Notes: generated by a model from the sequence alone, not told the origin. DNA of 17,212 nucleotides from an uncultured Terriglobales bacterium (GCA_955652845.1 CATPBY010000162.1:1-17212); one strand, 5' to 3'; shown: positions 7,493 to 15,449, counted from the first letter of the stretch. Translations and numbers: made by a program.

Positions 7493-7501
7493 TGCTAGAA
7501 T
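7493..7501 (+). promoter_or_regulatory. Extended -10 element upstream of tdh
   Basis: TG-C-TAGAAT is an extended -10 (5/6 to TATAAT plus TGn), just after the hyuB-like stop codon and 40 bp before the tdh ATG. No -35 match is visible. If real, tdh can be transcribed separately from the gene before it. Confidence 0.4.
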
Positions 7502-7541
7502 CCAAAGTTCTCATTCGCTTCCGAGGCAGTAAGGTCTATCG

Positions 7542-8594
7542 ATGCCTGACACCATGCTGGCGGTAGTAAAGCCCGAGGCCGCACCAGGCGTCGAGGTTCG
7601 CCAGGTCAAAGTCCCCAGCTTCGGACGCAATGACGTCCTGGTGAAGATTAAGGTCGCTTCGATCTGCGGAACTGACTTGCACATCTATGAGTGGGATCGT
7701 TGGGCGCAGCACCGGATTCATCCCCCGCTGATCCCCGGGCACGAATTCTGTGGTGAGGTCGTGGCTTACGGCGACGAAGTCACCAGCGTGAAGCAAGGAG
7801 ACTTCGTTTCTGCAGAAATGCACGTGGCTTGCGGCAAATGCCTTCTGTGCCGCACTGGGGAAGCCCACATTTGTCAAAACGTCAAGATTATCGGCGTTGA
7901 TTCCGACGGCGCCTTCGCCGAATACGTTGTCATTCCCGAATCCAACATCTGGAAACTTGACCCCGCGATCCCGCAGGAGTACGCCTCGATTCTCGATCCG
8001 CTGGGCAATGCGGTCCATAGCGTGCTGGCGGGAGATATCGCGGCCAAGACTGTGGCGATCACTGGTTGCGGCCCCATCGGTCTGTTCTCCATTGCGGTGG
8101 CGCGGGCCGTGGGCGCGACCACAATTTTCGCCATCGAGGTCAACCAGCATCGCCGCAAACTCGCGCAGGAGATGAAAGCGGACGTCGTCCTCGATCCGTC
8201 GAAAGAGGATCCGCGAACAGCAGTGATGGAACGCACCGGCGGATTAGGCGTGGACGTAGTGCTTGAAATGGCGGGCCATCCCACCGCCATACGAACCGCT
8301 TTCGATATCGTTCGCCGTGGCGGACGCATTTCTCTCCTTGGTCTGACCTCGAAACCCATCTCGCTGAATTTTTCAGAAGACGTCATTTTCAAGGGTATTA
8401 CGATCCAGGGAATCAGCGGTCGCCGTATGTACCAGACCTGGTATCAGATGACTGCGTTGCTCAAGGCGGGCAAACTCGATCTGCACCCGGTGATCACAGA
8501 CCGTATCGCCATGAAAGATTTCTCCAAGGGCATGGAGCGTCTGAAGACAGGCGAGGCCAGCAAGATTCTGGTCTATCCGAACGGTACAAAGTAG
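7542..8594 (+). CDS. tdh: L-threonine 3-dehydrogenase
   Basis: Zinc- and NAD-dependent enzyme oxidising L-threonine to 2-amino-3-ketobutyrate, which then yields glycine and acetyl-CoA through Kbl. The 350-residue product (E. coli Tdh is 341) has the medium-chain dehydrogenase layout. Catalytic-zinc ligands are C42 (in ICGTDLHIYEWDRWAQ) and H67-E68 (PGHEF), the structural zinc set is C97, C100, C103 and C111, and the Rossmann motif is GCGPIG at 175-180. The Tdh-specific strings HIYEWDRWAQ, GEAHICQNVKIIGVDSDGAF and LDPLGNAVHS separate it from general alcohol dehydrogenases. AAGG seven nt before the ATG supports the start. No kbl lies beside it, so the second enzyme must be encoded elsewhere or the product goes to aminoacetone. 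It is 54 bp downstream of the hyuB-like gene and 81 bp upstream of aroC. Confidence 0.93.
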   Translation: MPDTMLAVVKPEAAPGVEVRQVKVPSFGRNDVLVKIKVASICGTDLHIYEWDRWAQHRIHPPLIPGHEFCGEVVAYGDEVTSVKQGDFVSAEMHVACGKCLLCRTGEAHICQNVKIIGVDSDGAFAEYVVIPESNIWKLDPAIPQEYASILDPLGNAVHSVLAGDIAAKTVAITGCGPIGLFSIAVARAVGATTIFAIEVNQHRRKLAQEMKADVVLDPSKEDPRTAVMERTGGLGVDVVLEMAGHPTAIRTAFDIVRRGGRISLLGLTSKPISLNFSEDVIFKGITIQGISGRRMYQTWYQMTALLKAGKLDLHPVITDRIAMKDFSKGMERLKTGEASKILVYPNGTK

Positions 8595-8660
8595 CAGTTA
8601 TTTCTAGTCTTCACACATCGCACCGGCGCGCAGACTTCCGGTTTTGCGTTTGCCATCGGA

Positions 8661-8666
8661 TACAAT
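8661..8666 (+). promoter_or_regulatory. -10 element directly upstream of aroC
   Basis: TACAAT (5/6 to consensus) ends 9 bp before the aroC ATG. Transcription from it would begin within about 3 nt of the start codon, giving an essentially leaderless message, which fits the lack of any Shine-Dalgarno site there. No clear -35 is seen at 17 bp. Confidence 0.35.
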
Positions 8667-8675
8667 CCAGATTTC

Positions 8676-9848
8676 ATGTTGCGCTATTTCACCGCCGGCG
8701 AATCTCACGGAGAAGCCTTGGTGGCCTTCCTCTCTGGCCTGCCTGCCGGGCTGAGAATCGAACAAGAGTTTCTGGATCGCGAATTGTGGCGCCGCCAGCA
8801 GGGTTACGGCCGCGGCGGACGCATGAAGATCGAGCGCGACACTGCCCGCATCCTGTCGGGCGTGCGGCACGGCGCGACAATCGGCTCACCAATTTCTATC
8901 CTGCTGGAAAATAAAGATTGGAAAAACTGGCAGGAATCACTTCCAGTCGGGGCTGGCGATTCCGCCAAACACAAGCGGGTAGCTTCGCCACGTCCTGGAC
9001 ATGCTGATCTCGCAGGGGCGCTGAAATACAACTTTTCGGAAGCTCGCTATGTGCTCGAGCGGGCCTCGGCGCGCGAATCGGCGGCTCGCGTAGCGGTAGG
9101 AGGACTGGCAAAGTTATTTCTGCGGCAGTTGGGAATCGAGGTCTTGAGTCATGTGGTGGCGGTCGGAACTGCGGCCCTGGAGAAAGAAATGTCCTGGGAG
9201 CATATCCGCGGTATGTACGGTCGAGAGGAAGTCGTGCTTAACTGCGCGGATGCCGAAGCCGAGCAACGCATGAAAGAAGAAGTTGACAAAGTGCTCAAGA
9301 CGGGCGATTCCGTTGGCGGAATCTTTGAAGTGGTGGCGCACCATGTTCCGCCCGGCCTGGGCACCTATGCTCAATGGGACGAGCGTCTCGACGCTCTGCT
9401 GGCGGGCGCCGTCATGTCTTTGCAGGCGGTCAAGGCAGTTGAGATTGGCGCCGGCGTCACCGCTGCCGCTTCCCCCGGTTCCGCGGTGCATGATGAGATA
9501 GGATACGATAAGACGGCTGGCTTCTGTGGTTTTACGCGCGGTCGAAACAACGCGGGCGGTATCGAGGGCGGGGTTTCCAATGGGCAAGACATACGCGTGC
9601 GCGGCTATTTGAAGCCAATTTCCACTCTGCGCCGGCCCCTGCAGTCGGTGGATTTTGCCAGCCGCGAACCGGTGAAGGCTGCCTACGAACGATCCGACGT
9701 TTGCGTGGTCCCGGCTGCAGGCGTGGCCGGGGAAGCCATGGTTGCATTGACCCTGGCGCGCTGCGCGCTGGACAAATTCGGGGGCGATTCCATGCTCGAG
9801 ACTCTCCGCAATTTTGAAGGGTATCTTCAACAACTGAAGAACTACTGA
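8676..9848 (+). CDS. aroC: Chorismate synthase
   Basis: FMN-dependent enzyme converting 5-enolpyruvylshikimate-3-phosphate to chorismate, the last step of the shikimate pathway, in the cytosol. The product is 390 residues, normal for the family. Motifs in order are TAGESHGEALVAFLSGLPAG (6-25, with the conserved histidine H11), GYGRGGRMKIERD, SGVRHGATIGSPISILLENK, RPGHADLAGALKYNFSEARY, ERASARESAARVAVG and GGIEGGVSNGQDIRVRGYLK. No key residue appears lost. The start at 8676 gives the canonical MLRYFTAGESHG. There is no ribosome site, but a TACAAT lies 9 bp upstream. The stop codon TGA directly abuts the ATG of def, suggesting translational coupling. Confidence 0.97.
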   Translation: MLRYFTAGESHGEALVAFLSGLPAGLRIEQEFLDRELWRRQQGYGRGGRMKIERDTARILSGVRHGATIGSPISILLENKDWKNWQESLPVGAGDSAKHKRVASPRPGHADLAGALKYNFSEARYVLERASARESAARVAVGGLAKLFLRQLGIEVLSHVVAVGTAALEKEMSWEHIRGMYGREEVVLNCADAEAEQRMKEEVDKVLKTGDSVGGIFEVVAHHVPPGLGTYAQWDERLDALLAGAVMSLQAVKAVEIGAGVTAAASPGSAVHDEIGYDKTAGFCGFTRGRNNAGGIEGGVSNGQDIRVRGYLKPISTLRRPLQSVDFASREPVKAAYERSDVCVVPAAGVAGEAMVALTLARCALDKFGGDSMLETLRNFEGYLQQLKNY

Positions 9849-10358
9849 ATGATCTATCCCATCGTGAAATTTGGAAATCCGGTTCTGGAAAAACCCGCCG
9901 AACCAGTCACGGTTTTCGACCGCGAGCTAAAAAAGCTGGCCGATGACATGTTCGAATCCATGTACGCGGCGCGAGGCGTCGGTCTGGCGGCCCCACAAAT
10001 TGGGATCTCCAAGCGCCTTGCCGTCATCGATGTCACCTTCAAAGAAGATCCCGCCGCGCAGGTGGTGCTGGCCAATCCGGAAATCATTCACACCGAGGGC
10101 CGAGTCAGACAGAATGAAGGCTGCCTCAGTATTCCCGAGTTTCGCGAACTGGTGACCCGCGCCCGCAAGGTAACGATCCGCGCCCAGGATCTGCATGGAA
10201 AATGGTTCGAGAAGACCGGCGAAGAGCTGCTGGCCCGCGCCTTCCTCCACGAAACCGACCATTTAAATGGCAAGCTCTACATCAGCCACATCAGCGCGTT
10301 AAAGCGCGATCTCATCAAGCGCAAGATACGCAAACTTGTGAAGGCGGGTGAGTGGTAG
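9849..10358 (+). CDS. def: Peptide deformylase
   Basis: Metalloenzyme that removes the formyl group from the N-terminal methionine of new proteins. The product is 169 residues. All three motifs are intact: GVGLAAPQ (43-50), EGCLS (90-94) and HETDH (134-138), giving metal ligands C92, H134 and H138 and catalytic E135. The C-terminus is a short basic helix. Its ATG follows the aroC TGA with no gap and lacks a strong ribosome site of its own, so it is probably translated by coupling to aroC. def is often followed by fmt (methionyl-tRNA formyltransferase); here the next gene is an aminotransferase. Confidence 0.96.
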   Translation: MIYPIVKFGNPVLEKPAEPVTVFDRELKKLADDMFESMYAARGVGLAAPQIGISKRLAVIDVTFKEDPAAQVVLANPEIIHTEGRVRQNEGCLSIPEFRELVTRARKVTIRAQDLHGKWFEKTGEELLARAFLHETDHLNGKLYISHISALKRDLIKRKIRKLVKAGEW

Positions 10359-10384
10359 AGGAACCGCCTTCTTACCTCCCTCGA

Positions 10385-10437
10385 CGGCCCGGAGCCCGGA
10401 GAGTCTTGCCTTACGGGCGCGTACTCCACGCGGGCCG
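10385..10437 (+). repeat. Nested GC-rich inverted repeat after def
   Basis: Outer arms CGGCCCG (10385-10391) and CGGGCCG (10431-10437) enclose inner arms GCCCG (10394-10398) and CGGGC (10414-10418). A T-rich stretch (TTTTTATTT) lies about 30 bp downstream rather than directly after the stem, so it is not a canonical terminator. It could still end or attenuate transcription between def and the aminotransferase gene. Confidence 0.3.
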
Positions 10438-10490
10438 CTAGCCTGCATCCACACCAGGCGTGCTAATCTTTTTATTTCTTATCACTGCAC

Positions 10491-11843
10491 ATGTCCAATA
10501 TTTCCCGGGAACGTCTCAAGTTTCTGATGGAGCGTGAGAACAAGCGCTTCGTGGAAGAGCGGCCTAAATCCAAAGCACTTTTCGAACGTGCCGGTAAATC
10601 GCTTATGGGCGGCGTGCCCATGAACTGGATGATGAAGTGGGCAGGAGCCTTTCCTCCCTTCGTACGAGAGGCCCAAGGCGCGCACTTCTTCGATGTGGAC
10701 GGTCACCGCTACGTCGATTTTTGCCTCGGGGATACCGGCGCCATGACTGGACACTCGCCATTCGCGACGGTAAAGGCAGTAGAGGAGCAGCTGCGCCGCG
10801 GTATCACTTTCATGCTGCCGACCGAAGATGCAGTCTGCGTAGGTGAAGAATTGCAGCATCGTTTCGGATTGCCTTACTGGCAATTCGCGCTGACTGCTAC
10901 CGACGCCAATCGCTTTTCGATCCGGCTGGCACGGCAGATCACCCAGCGTCCGAAAATTCTGGTGTTCAACTGGTGTTATCACGGAACGGTGGACGAGACT
11001 TTTATTACGCTGAAAGACGGCGTCGTCGCGGCTCGGCGCGGCAATATCGGCCCGCCGGTTGACCCTGCGGTCACCACAAAAGTTGTTGAGTTCAACGATC
11101 TAAGCGCGCTTGAGCATGCCCTGGATTCCGGCGACGTAGCCTGCGTTCTCGCTGAGCCGGCTTTGACCAATGTGGGCATTGTGCATCCCTTGCCGGGTTA
11201 TCACGACGCCTTGCGAGAGCTTACACGGAAGCACGGTGCTCTGCTGATTATCGATGAAACCCATACCATCTGCGCCGGACCCGGGGGCTACACCCGAGCC
11301 GAGAATCTCCAGCCAGACTTCGTCGTCTTTGGCAAGCCGATCGCGGGCGGAGTGCCAGGAGCGGCTTACGGATTCACTGCGGACGTTTCCAGGCGCATCG
11401 CCGATCGACAGAACCTCGAAGACTGCGATACGGGCGGAATCGGCGGAACTCTGGCCGGCAACGCGCTCTCGCTGGCTGCTATGCGGGCCACGCTGACCAG
11501 AGTGCTCACCAAAGATGCTTTCGACCGAATGATTCCTATGGCAGAGCGTTGGACGGCAGGAGTGGAAAAAGCTATCGCGGAATTCAGCCTCCCCTGGCAC
11601 GTAACCCGGCTGGGCTGCCGCGCTGAGTACCTGTTTTCGCCCCATCACCCCAAGAACGGGACGGAGGCCCACGATGCCATGGACTTCGAACTGGAACGCT
11701 TCATGCACCTTTACGCTATGAATCGGGGGATCCTGCTGACTCCCTTCCACAATATGGCGTTGATGTCCCCACAGACCGATACCTCCGACGTTGACCAGCA
11801 CACTCGCGTCTTCCGTGAGGCAGCGAAAGAACTAACGGCGTAG
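10491..11843 (+). CDS. Class III PLP-dependent aminotransferase (GSA-aminomutase-like), substrate unknown
   Basis: Fold-type I PLP enzyme of 450 residues, from the class III aminotransferase group that includes glutamate-1-semialdehyde aminomutase. Visible features are the N-terminal GDTGAMTGHSP segment, CYHGTVDETF (the usual CYHG after the cofactor-binding helix), IIDETHT with the PLP-nitrogen aspartate D255, and FGKPIAGGVPG with the Schiff-base lysine K282. The stretch that normally reads SGTEA is here TATDANRFSIRLAR, which argues against true HemL. Amino-donor and acceptor cannot be inferred from the neighbours. The ATG at 10491 has no ribosome site; TGCTAATCT, a weak extended -10, lies about 24 bp upstream. 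Confidence 0.88.
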   Translation: MSNISRERLKFLMERENKRFVEERPKSKALFERAGKSLMGGVPMNWMMKWAGAFPPFVREAQGAHFFDVDGHRYVDFCLGDTGAMTGHSPFATVKAVEEQLRRGITFMLPTEDAVCVGEELQHRFGLPYWQFALTATDANRFSIRLARQITQRPKILVFNWCYHGTVDETFITLKDGVVAARRGNIGPPVDPAVTTKVVEFNDLSALEHALDSGDVACVLAEPALTNVGIVHPLPGYHDALRELTRKHGALLIIDETHTICAGPGGYTRAENLQPDFVVFGKPIAGGVPGAAYGFTADVSRRIADRQNLEDCDTGGIGGTLAGNALSLAAMRATLTRVLTKDAFDRMIPMAERWTAGVEKAIAEFSLPWHVTRLGCRAEYLFSPHHPKNGTEAHDAMDFELERFMHLYAMNRGILLTPFHNMALMSPQTDTSDVDQHTRVFREAAKELTA

Positions 11844-11903
11844 CCAGCTCTAGTGTGGACCTCTCGTTCGCACTCCCCCTTCTGGTATTCTGTGCTTCCC
11901 CTG

Positions 11904-13004
11904 ATGAAGCCGACGCTCGTCACGTTATTGGCCGCGTCCCTTGCGTTACTGCCTGGCTGCGGCACTCCGGGGCCTCCCCTACCACCCTCGCTGGATCTGC
12001 CCCAGGCCGTGACCGATCTGCGCGCCTCTCGCAAAGCAGACAAGGTTTATCTGGTGTGGACCATTCCCTCCCGCACCACGGATCATGATAGGGCACGGCA
12101 TCTGGGCGTCACTCACATCTGCCGCAGCCTAGCAGCAACCGTCAGCAATTGTGCAATTCCGCTGGCGGAAGTTCCCGCTCCAGTCCCGCCACCAAGATCG
12201 AATAAAAATAAGTCAGGGAAGGATTCTCAAAAGATACAGGCTGGTTATACGGATATTCTTTCGCATGACCTGGAGGAGCAAGATCCGACAGCACAGATTT
12301 CCTATGCCGTTTCGGTGTTGAACACCCGCGGTCGCACCGCGGGACTCTCTAATCAAGTTCAGGTACCGGTTGCCCCCACACTCGCGCCTCCGTCCGATTT
12401 CGCGGCTGAAGTCACAGCCCAGGGGGTGCGGATTTCGTGGTCATGTCAGGCGGCTATCGGCGCGCCGCCGTCGCTTCAATACCGAATCCGAGTGTACCGT
12501 CGCCTCGAAAGCGGTAAAGCTGACAGCAGAGTTGGCGAGACCGACGGGCAGGACTGCTCCAAAATGGAAATGTTGGATCAGACGATCGAATGGGAGAAAA
12601 ACTACACTTATCGCGGGACTGTGGTCACAGTGGTTTCGTCCCCGGAAAAGCAGGCATTTGAAGTAGAGGGAGAGGATACGCCCTTGGTAAAAGTGTTCAC
12701 TCGCGATATTTTCCCTCCGGCGGTTCCCTCTGGCCTGCAAGCGGTCTTTTCAGGAGTGGGCCAGGCTCCTTTCGTGGATCTTATATGGGCACCGGACAGC
12801 GACGTTGACCTCGCCGGCTATAACGTCTATCGCCGCGAAGAGGGAGGCGGGCCGACGAAGGTCAACCCGGAACTACTGAAAGCGCCAGCGTTCAGGGACA
12901 CGAGCGTCGACCCCGGCAAACGATATTCTTATTCTGTCACCGCGGTCGATCTCCGCGGAAATGAAAGTGCCAGGTCGGATGAGGTCAGCGAGGCCGTGCC
13001 GTAA
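11904..13004 (+). CDS. Lipoprotein with fibronectin type III-like repeats
   Basis: Predicted lipoprotein of 366 residues. The N-terminus MKPTLVTLLAASLALLPGC is a lipoprotein signal peptide with the lipidated cysteine at 19, followed by GTPGPPLPPSLDLPQAV. Three fibronectin type III-like modules follow, at about 30-150, 158-260 and 265-366. The last is the clearest (VDLIWAPDSDVDLAGYNVYR; RYSYSVTAVDLRGNESARSD). The first module has a Pro/Lys/Ser-rich loop (PAPVPPPRSNKNKSGKDSQK). Such modules mediate protein or polysaccharide contacts at the cell surface; no catalytic domain is seen. I chose the ATG at 11904 because it gives the lipoprotein signal; an upstream GTG at 11853 would add 17 residues before it. 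TATTCT at 11886-11891 is a possible -10 very close to the start. The family seems to be widespread in acidobacteria, from memory only. Confidence 0.8.
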   Translation: MKPTLVTLLAASLALLPGCGTPGPPLPPSLDLPQAVTDLRASRKADKVYLVWTIPSRTTDHDRARHLGVTHICRSLAATVSNCAIPLAEVPAPVPPPRSNKNKSGKDSQKIQAGYTDILSHDLEEQDPTAQISYAVSVLNTRGRTAGLSNQVQVPVAPTLAPPSDFAAEVTAQGVRISWSCQAAIGAPPSLQYRIRVYRRLESGKADSRVGETDGQDCSKMEMLDQTIEWEKNYTYRGTVVTVVSSPEKQAFEVEGEDTPLVKVFTRDIFPPAVPSGLQAVFSGVGQAPFVDLIWAPDSDVDLAGYNVYRREEGGGPTKVNPELLKAPAFRDTSVDPGKRYSYSVTAVDLRGNESARSDEVSEAVP

Positions 13005-13079
13005 GACAGTATCGGCTCTCAGTTCCGAGCTCTCAGGCTGGATAGTTACCTCTGAATTCCGGCCATTGTCCGAGGTGCT

Positions 13080-13880
13080 ATGAAATATTGCCGCTTCAAA
13101 ATTGACGGTCGAGCTGAGTACGGACTGATCGAAGCCTTTGCTGGCAAAGACGAGATTACCCGCCTGCTTCTGCGGCATCCCGAGGACGAGAGTCGAGAAT
13201 TTGAGGATTTACCCACTAAGCGCATGCAACGTTTGCCGCTCAATGAGGCTACGCTTCTGGCGCCAGTTCGTCCGTCGAAAATCGTTTGCGTGGGACGTAA
13301 CTATCGAGAGCACGCTGCCGAACTCGGCAATGAGATCCCTGCGGAACCTTTGATTTTCTTAAAACCACCATCTTCGTTGCTTGCGACAGAGCAGCCAATT
13401 CGCCGTCCCAAAGTCTCCCAGCGAGTGGATTATGAGGGTGAGCTGGCAGTAGTCATGGGTAGGACCTGTCACCAGATCGGAGCGGGTGAAGATGTCCGGC
13501 CCTACATTCTGGGTTATACCTGCCTCAACGATGTTACGGCGCGCGATCTGCAGAAGCCGGATGGACAATGGACCAGAGCCAAGGGCTTCGATACCTTCTG
13601 TCCCGTGGGTCCCGTCGTCACCAACGAGATTGATCCGTGGGCGGGAGTCGGCGTAGAAACACGGGTCGACGGATCCATCCGTCAGCAGGGCAACACCCGG
13701 GATTTCATCTTTTCGCTTGACATCATCATCCGATACATCGCGGAAGTAATGACGCTGCTTCCCGGTGACCTGATTGCTACCGGAACGCCCCAGGGCGTGG
13801 GTCCGGTCGTCGCGGGACAGATGGTTGAGGTCAGCGTAGAAGGAATAGGGACGCTTCGAAATTCTGTGATAGACGAATGA
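13080..13880 (+). CDS. Fumarylacetoacetate hydrolase (FAH) family protein
   Basis: Metal-dependent C-C bond hydrolase, isomerase or decarboxylase of the FAH superfamily, 266 residues. The catalytic C-terminal domain shows KIVCVGRNYREHAAELGN (67-84), EPLIFLKPPSSL, VDYEGELAVVMG with metal ligands E119 and E121, LNDVTARDLQ with D151, AKGFDTFCPVGPV with K169, and TGTPQGVGPV. The N-terminal 65 residues match the short domain of the 2-hydroxyhepta-2,4-diene-1,7-dioate isomerase-like subgroup. Members act on acylpyruvates, oxaloacetate or aromatic breakdown products, and the substrate cannot be set here. GAGG, with four bases between it and the ATG, supports the start. It lies 75 bp after the lipoprotein gene. 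Confidence 0.9.
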   Translation: MKYCRFKIDGRAEYGLIEAFAGKDEITRLLLRHPEDESREFEDLPTKRMQRLPLNEATLLAPVRPSKIVCVGRNYREHAAELGNEIPAEPLIFLKPPSSLLATEQPIRRPKVSQRVDYEGELAVVMGRTCHQIGAGEDVRPYILGYTCLNDVTARDLQKPDGQWTRAKGFDTFCPVGPVVTNEIDPWAGVGVETRVDGSIRQQGNTRDFIFSLDIIIRYIAEVMTLLPGDLIATGTPQGVGPVVAGQMVEVSVEGIGTLRNSVIDE

Positions 13881-13979
13881 GGTCAGCAGGTCCCTTCTTC
13901 TTGGTGGGTTCTTTACGTAATTTCAAGATAGTCCCGAAGTAACCATCGCAGCCTCTTCCCCGATTTTCCATCTGGCTTT

Positions 13980-14417
13980 ATGCTGGATCAGGCAGCGGTC
14001 GCGAGCCGCGACTGTTTTTCCAATCTCATGCTGTCACTTAGGCTTTACGCTCTGGTTGTCGGCGGTTCCGGCTGTATGCTGGCCGCCTACTTTCTGCTGC
14101 GCCGAAAGCCTAAGAGTTCGGACAATATCGAACGGGAGCGGCGGGCGTGGCTCGACCGCGTCGGACGCATCACGGATGGCACCGTGATTGATGTGCAGGA
14201 GATGCCGGACGGCAGGCAGCGGCCGGCTACTTTCCTGATCTATCACTACGACGTTGCGGGAGTATCCTACGAAGCCTCCCAGGACGTAACTTACCTGCGC
14301 CAGTGGATCAATCTGCATTCCTGCCGCTTAGGCTTGCCCACGTCGGTTCGCTACGACCCGCAGAATCCGGGGAACTCGATTGTGCTTTCCGAGAGATGGA
14401 TGGGGCTACGGCAGTAA
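13980..14417 (+). CDS. Small single-pass membrane protein, DUF3592-like
   Basis: A 145-residue protein of unknown function. A transmembrane segment (LYALVVGGSGCMLAAYFLL, about 22-40) is followed by a basic stop-transfer RRKPK and a soluble domain with the pattern GxVIDVQE..YHYDVAGVSYEAS..VRYDPQNPGNSIV, which resembles DUF3592-type domains. An ATG at 14028 would give 129 residues and put the membrane segment nearer the N-terminus; neither start has a clear ribosome site. It is last in the plus-strand gene string and convergent with the M23 peptidase gene. Confidence 0.65.
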   Translation: MLDQAAVASRDCFSNLMLSLRLYALVVGGSGCMLAAYFLLRRKPKSSDNIERERRAWLDRVGRITDGTVIDVQEMPDGRQRPATFLIYHYDVAGVSYEASQDVTYLRQWINLHSCRLGLPTSVRYDPQNPGNSIVLSERWMGLRQ

Positions 14418-14433
14418 CACCGGAGATGTAAAC

Positions 14434-14491
14434 GCGAGCATCCTCGCTCGTGTGTGTGCGGTACGCGGAAGGCACGAGCGGGGACGCTCGC
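14434..14491. repeat. REP-like nested palindrome between convergent genes
   Basis: Left arm GCGAGCATCCTCGCTCGTG (14434-14452) and right arm CACGAGCGGGGACGCTCGC (14473-14491) are inverted copies matching at 17 of 19 positions, separated by a 20-bp loop. Each arm is itself a small hairpin (CGAGC...GCTCG), so the whole is a palindrome built from two palindromes, the layout of REP/BIME elements. It fills the gap between the 3' ends of the DUF3592-like and M23 genes. There is no T-run, so it is not a standard terminator on either strand. I saw no second copy in this window. Confidence 0.7.
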
Positions 14492-14498
14492 CCCTCCA

Positions 14499-15410
14499 CT
14501 AGCTTCCGGCTGAGAATCCGCCGATGTTAGCCACTGTCAGCCGCAGATATTTGTGAGGATTGACCGGCGTGTCGTTAATACGGACTTCGTAATGCAAGTG
14601 AGGACCGGTGCTGCGACCGCTGAGACCGACGAATCCAATCGTATCGCCGCGATGTACATGCTCGCCAGAGGTCACGGCGAAGTTTGCCAGGTGACCATAC
14701 CTGGTGGTGATGCCGTGTCCATGGTCGAGCATTACAGCTCGTCCGTACCCGCCCATGAAGTCAGCAAATACCACGGTGCCGTCGGCGGGCGCGACAACCG
14801 GTTGTCCGTACGAGGATGAAATGTCAATGCCGCTGTGAAACGCTCCCTCACCGTTGAACGGATCGATGCGTTCACCGAACGATCCCGTGATGGCGCCTTC
14901 CACCGGCCAAAGGTTGGGAGCTGAATTGGCTCTGACCCAATCCGCTGTGGTTACGTTACGGACTAGGCCTAGCGAAATGGCTGTCATGGTAGCGCCGCTC
15001 AGCGCCGAGGTTCTAAGGGCATAAAGCTGGTCAAGAGAGGAGCTTACCTGGGCATCCTGAATGCCGGACGAAGATGCCGCTACCAGGTTGGGCTGCTGCT
15101 TCAGACCATACAGAGAAGAAACCTCACTTGCCAGAGATCCCAGTGAAGCTACCTGAATGTCCCTTTCCTTGGCTACCTGCTCCAGGCGCGTGTAGCGGTT
15201 TTTCAAGTCCTCTTTTTCGGTGCGAAGCTGGTTGTAGTTCGAAACCTTCAGCAGCATCCGCAAATAAGAGCTGGCAATCCCGGTCAGGCTTAAGAATCCG
15301 ATCGTTGTCCCTACCAGAAATACATACAGGTAGTTGACTGGAATGGAAACCTTTCGCAACTGCCCGTCATCACCGGGGGCGACAAATAAAATGTAAGAGC
15401 GTTTACGCAA
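14499..15410 (-). CDS. Membrane-anchored M23-family peptidase (LytM domain)
   Basis: Inner-membrane protein with a periplasmic M23/LytM domain, the family that cuts peptidoglycan cross-links or activates amidases. With the chosen start it has 303 residues: a short basic cytoplasmic end, a transmembrane helix at about 28-50 (YLYVFLVGTTIGFLSLTGIA), a coiled coil at about 57-92, a Ser-rich linker, and the M23 domain from about 167. The zinc motif is complete: FHSGID (H192, D196), YGHL (H240) and GPHLHYE (H271, H273), so it is likely active. No ATG exists. I place the start at TTG 15410 because GGAAGG lies six nt upstream; another in-frame TTG at 15449 lacks a site and would add 13 residues. It is divergent from thiL across a 300-bp structured region. 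Confidence 0.9.
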   Translation of the reverse strand: MRKRSYILFVAPGDDGQLRKVSIPVNYLYVFLVGTTIGFLSLTGIASSYLRMLLKVSNYNQLRTEKEDLKNRYTRLEQVAKERDIQVASLGSLASEVSSLYGLKQQPNLVAASSSGIQDAQVSSSLDQLYALRTSALSGATMTAISLGLVRNVTTADWVRANSAPNLWPVEGAITGSFGERIDPFNGEGAFHSGIDISSSYGQPVVAPADGTVVFADFMGGYGRAVMLDHGHGITTRYGHLANFAVTSGEHVHRGDTIGFVGLSGRSTGPHLHYEVRINDTPVNPHKYLRLTVANIGGFSAGS

Positions 15411-15449
15411 TATTGTCCTTCCGTTAATAACCAGGATCGGATCCGGCAA

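Noticed and set aside
10491..11843. hemL (glutamate-1-semialdehyde aminomutase)
   Set aside because: General fold and CYHG motif fit, but the SGTEA segment and surrounding family-specific strings are not those of HemL.
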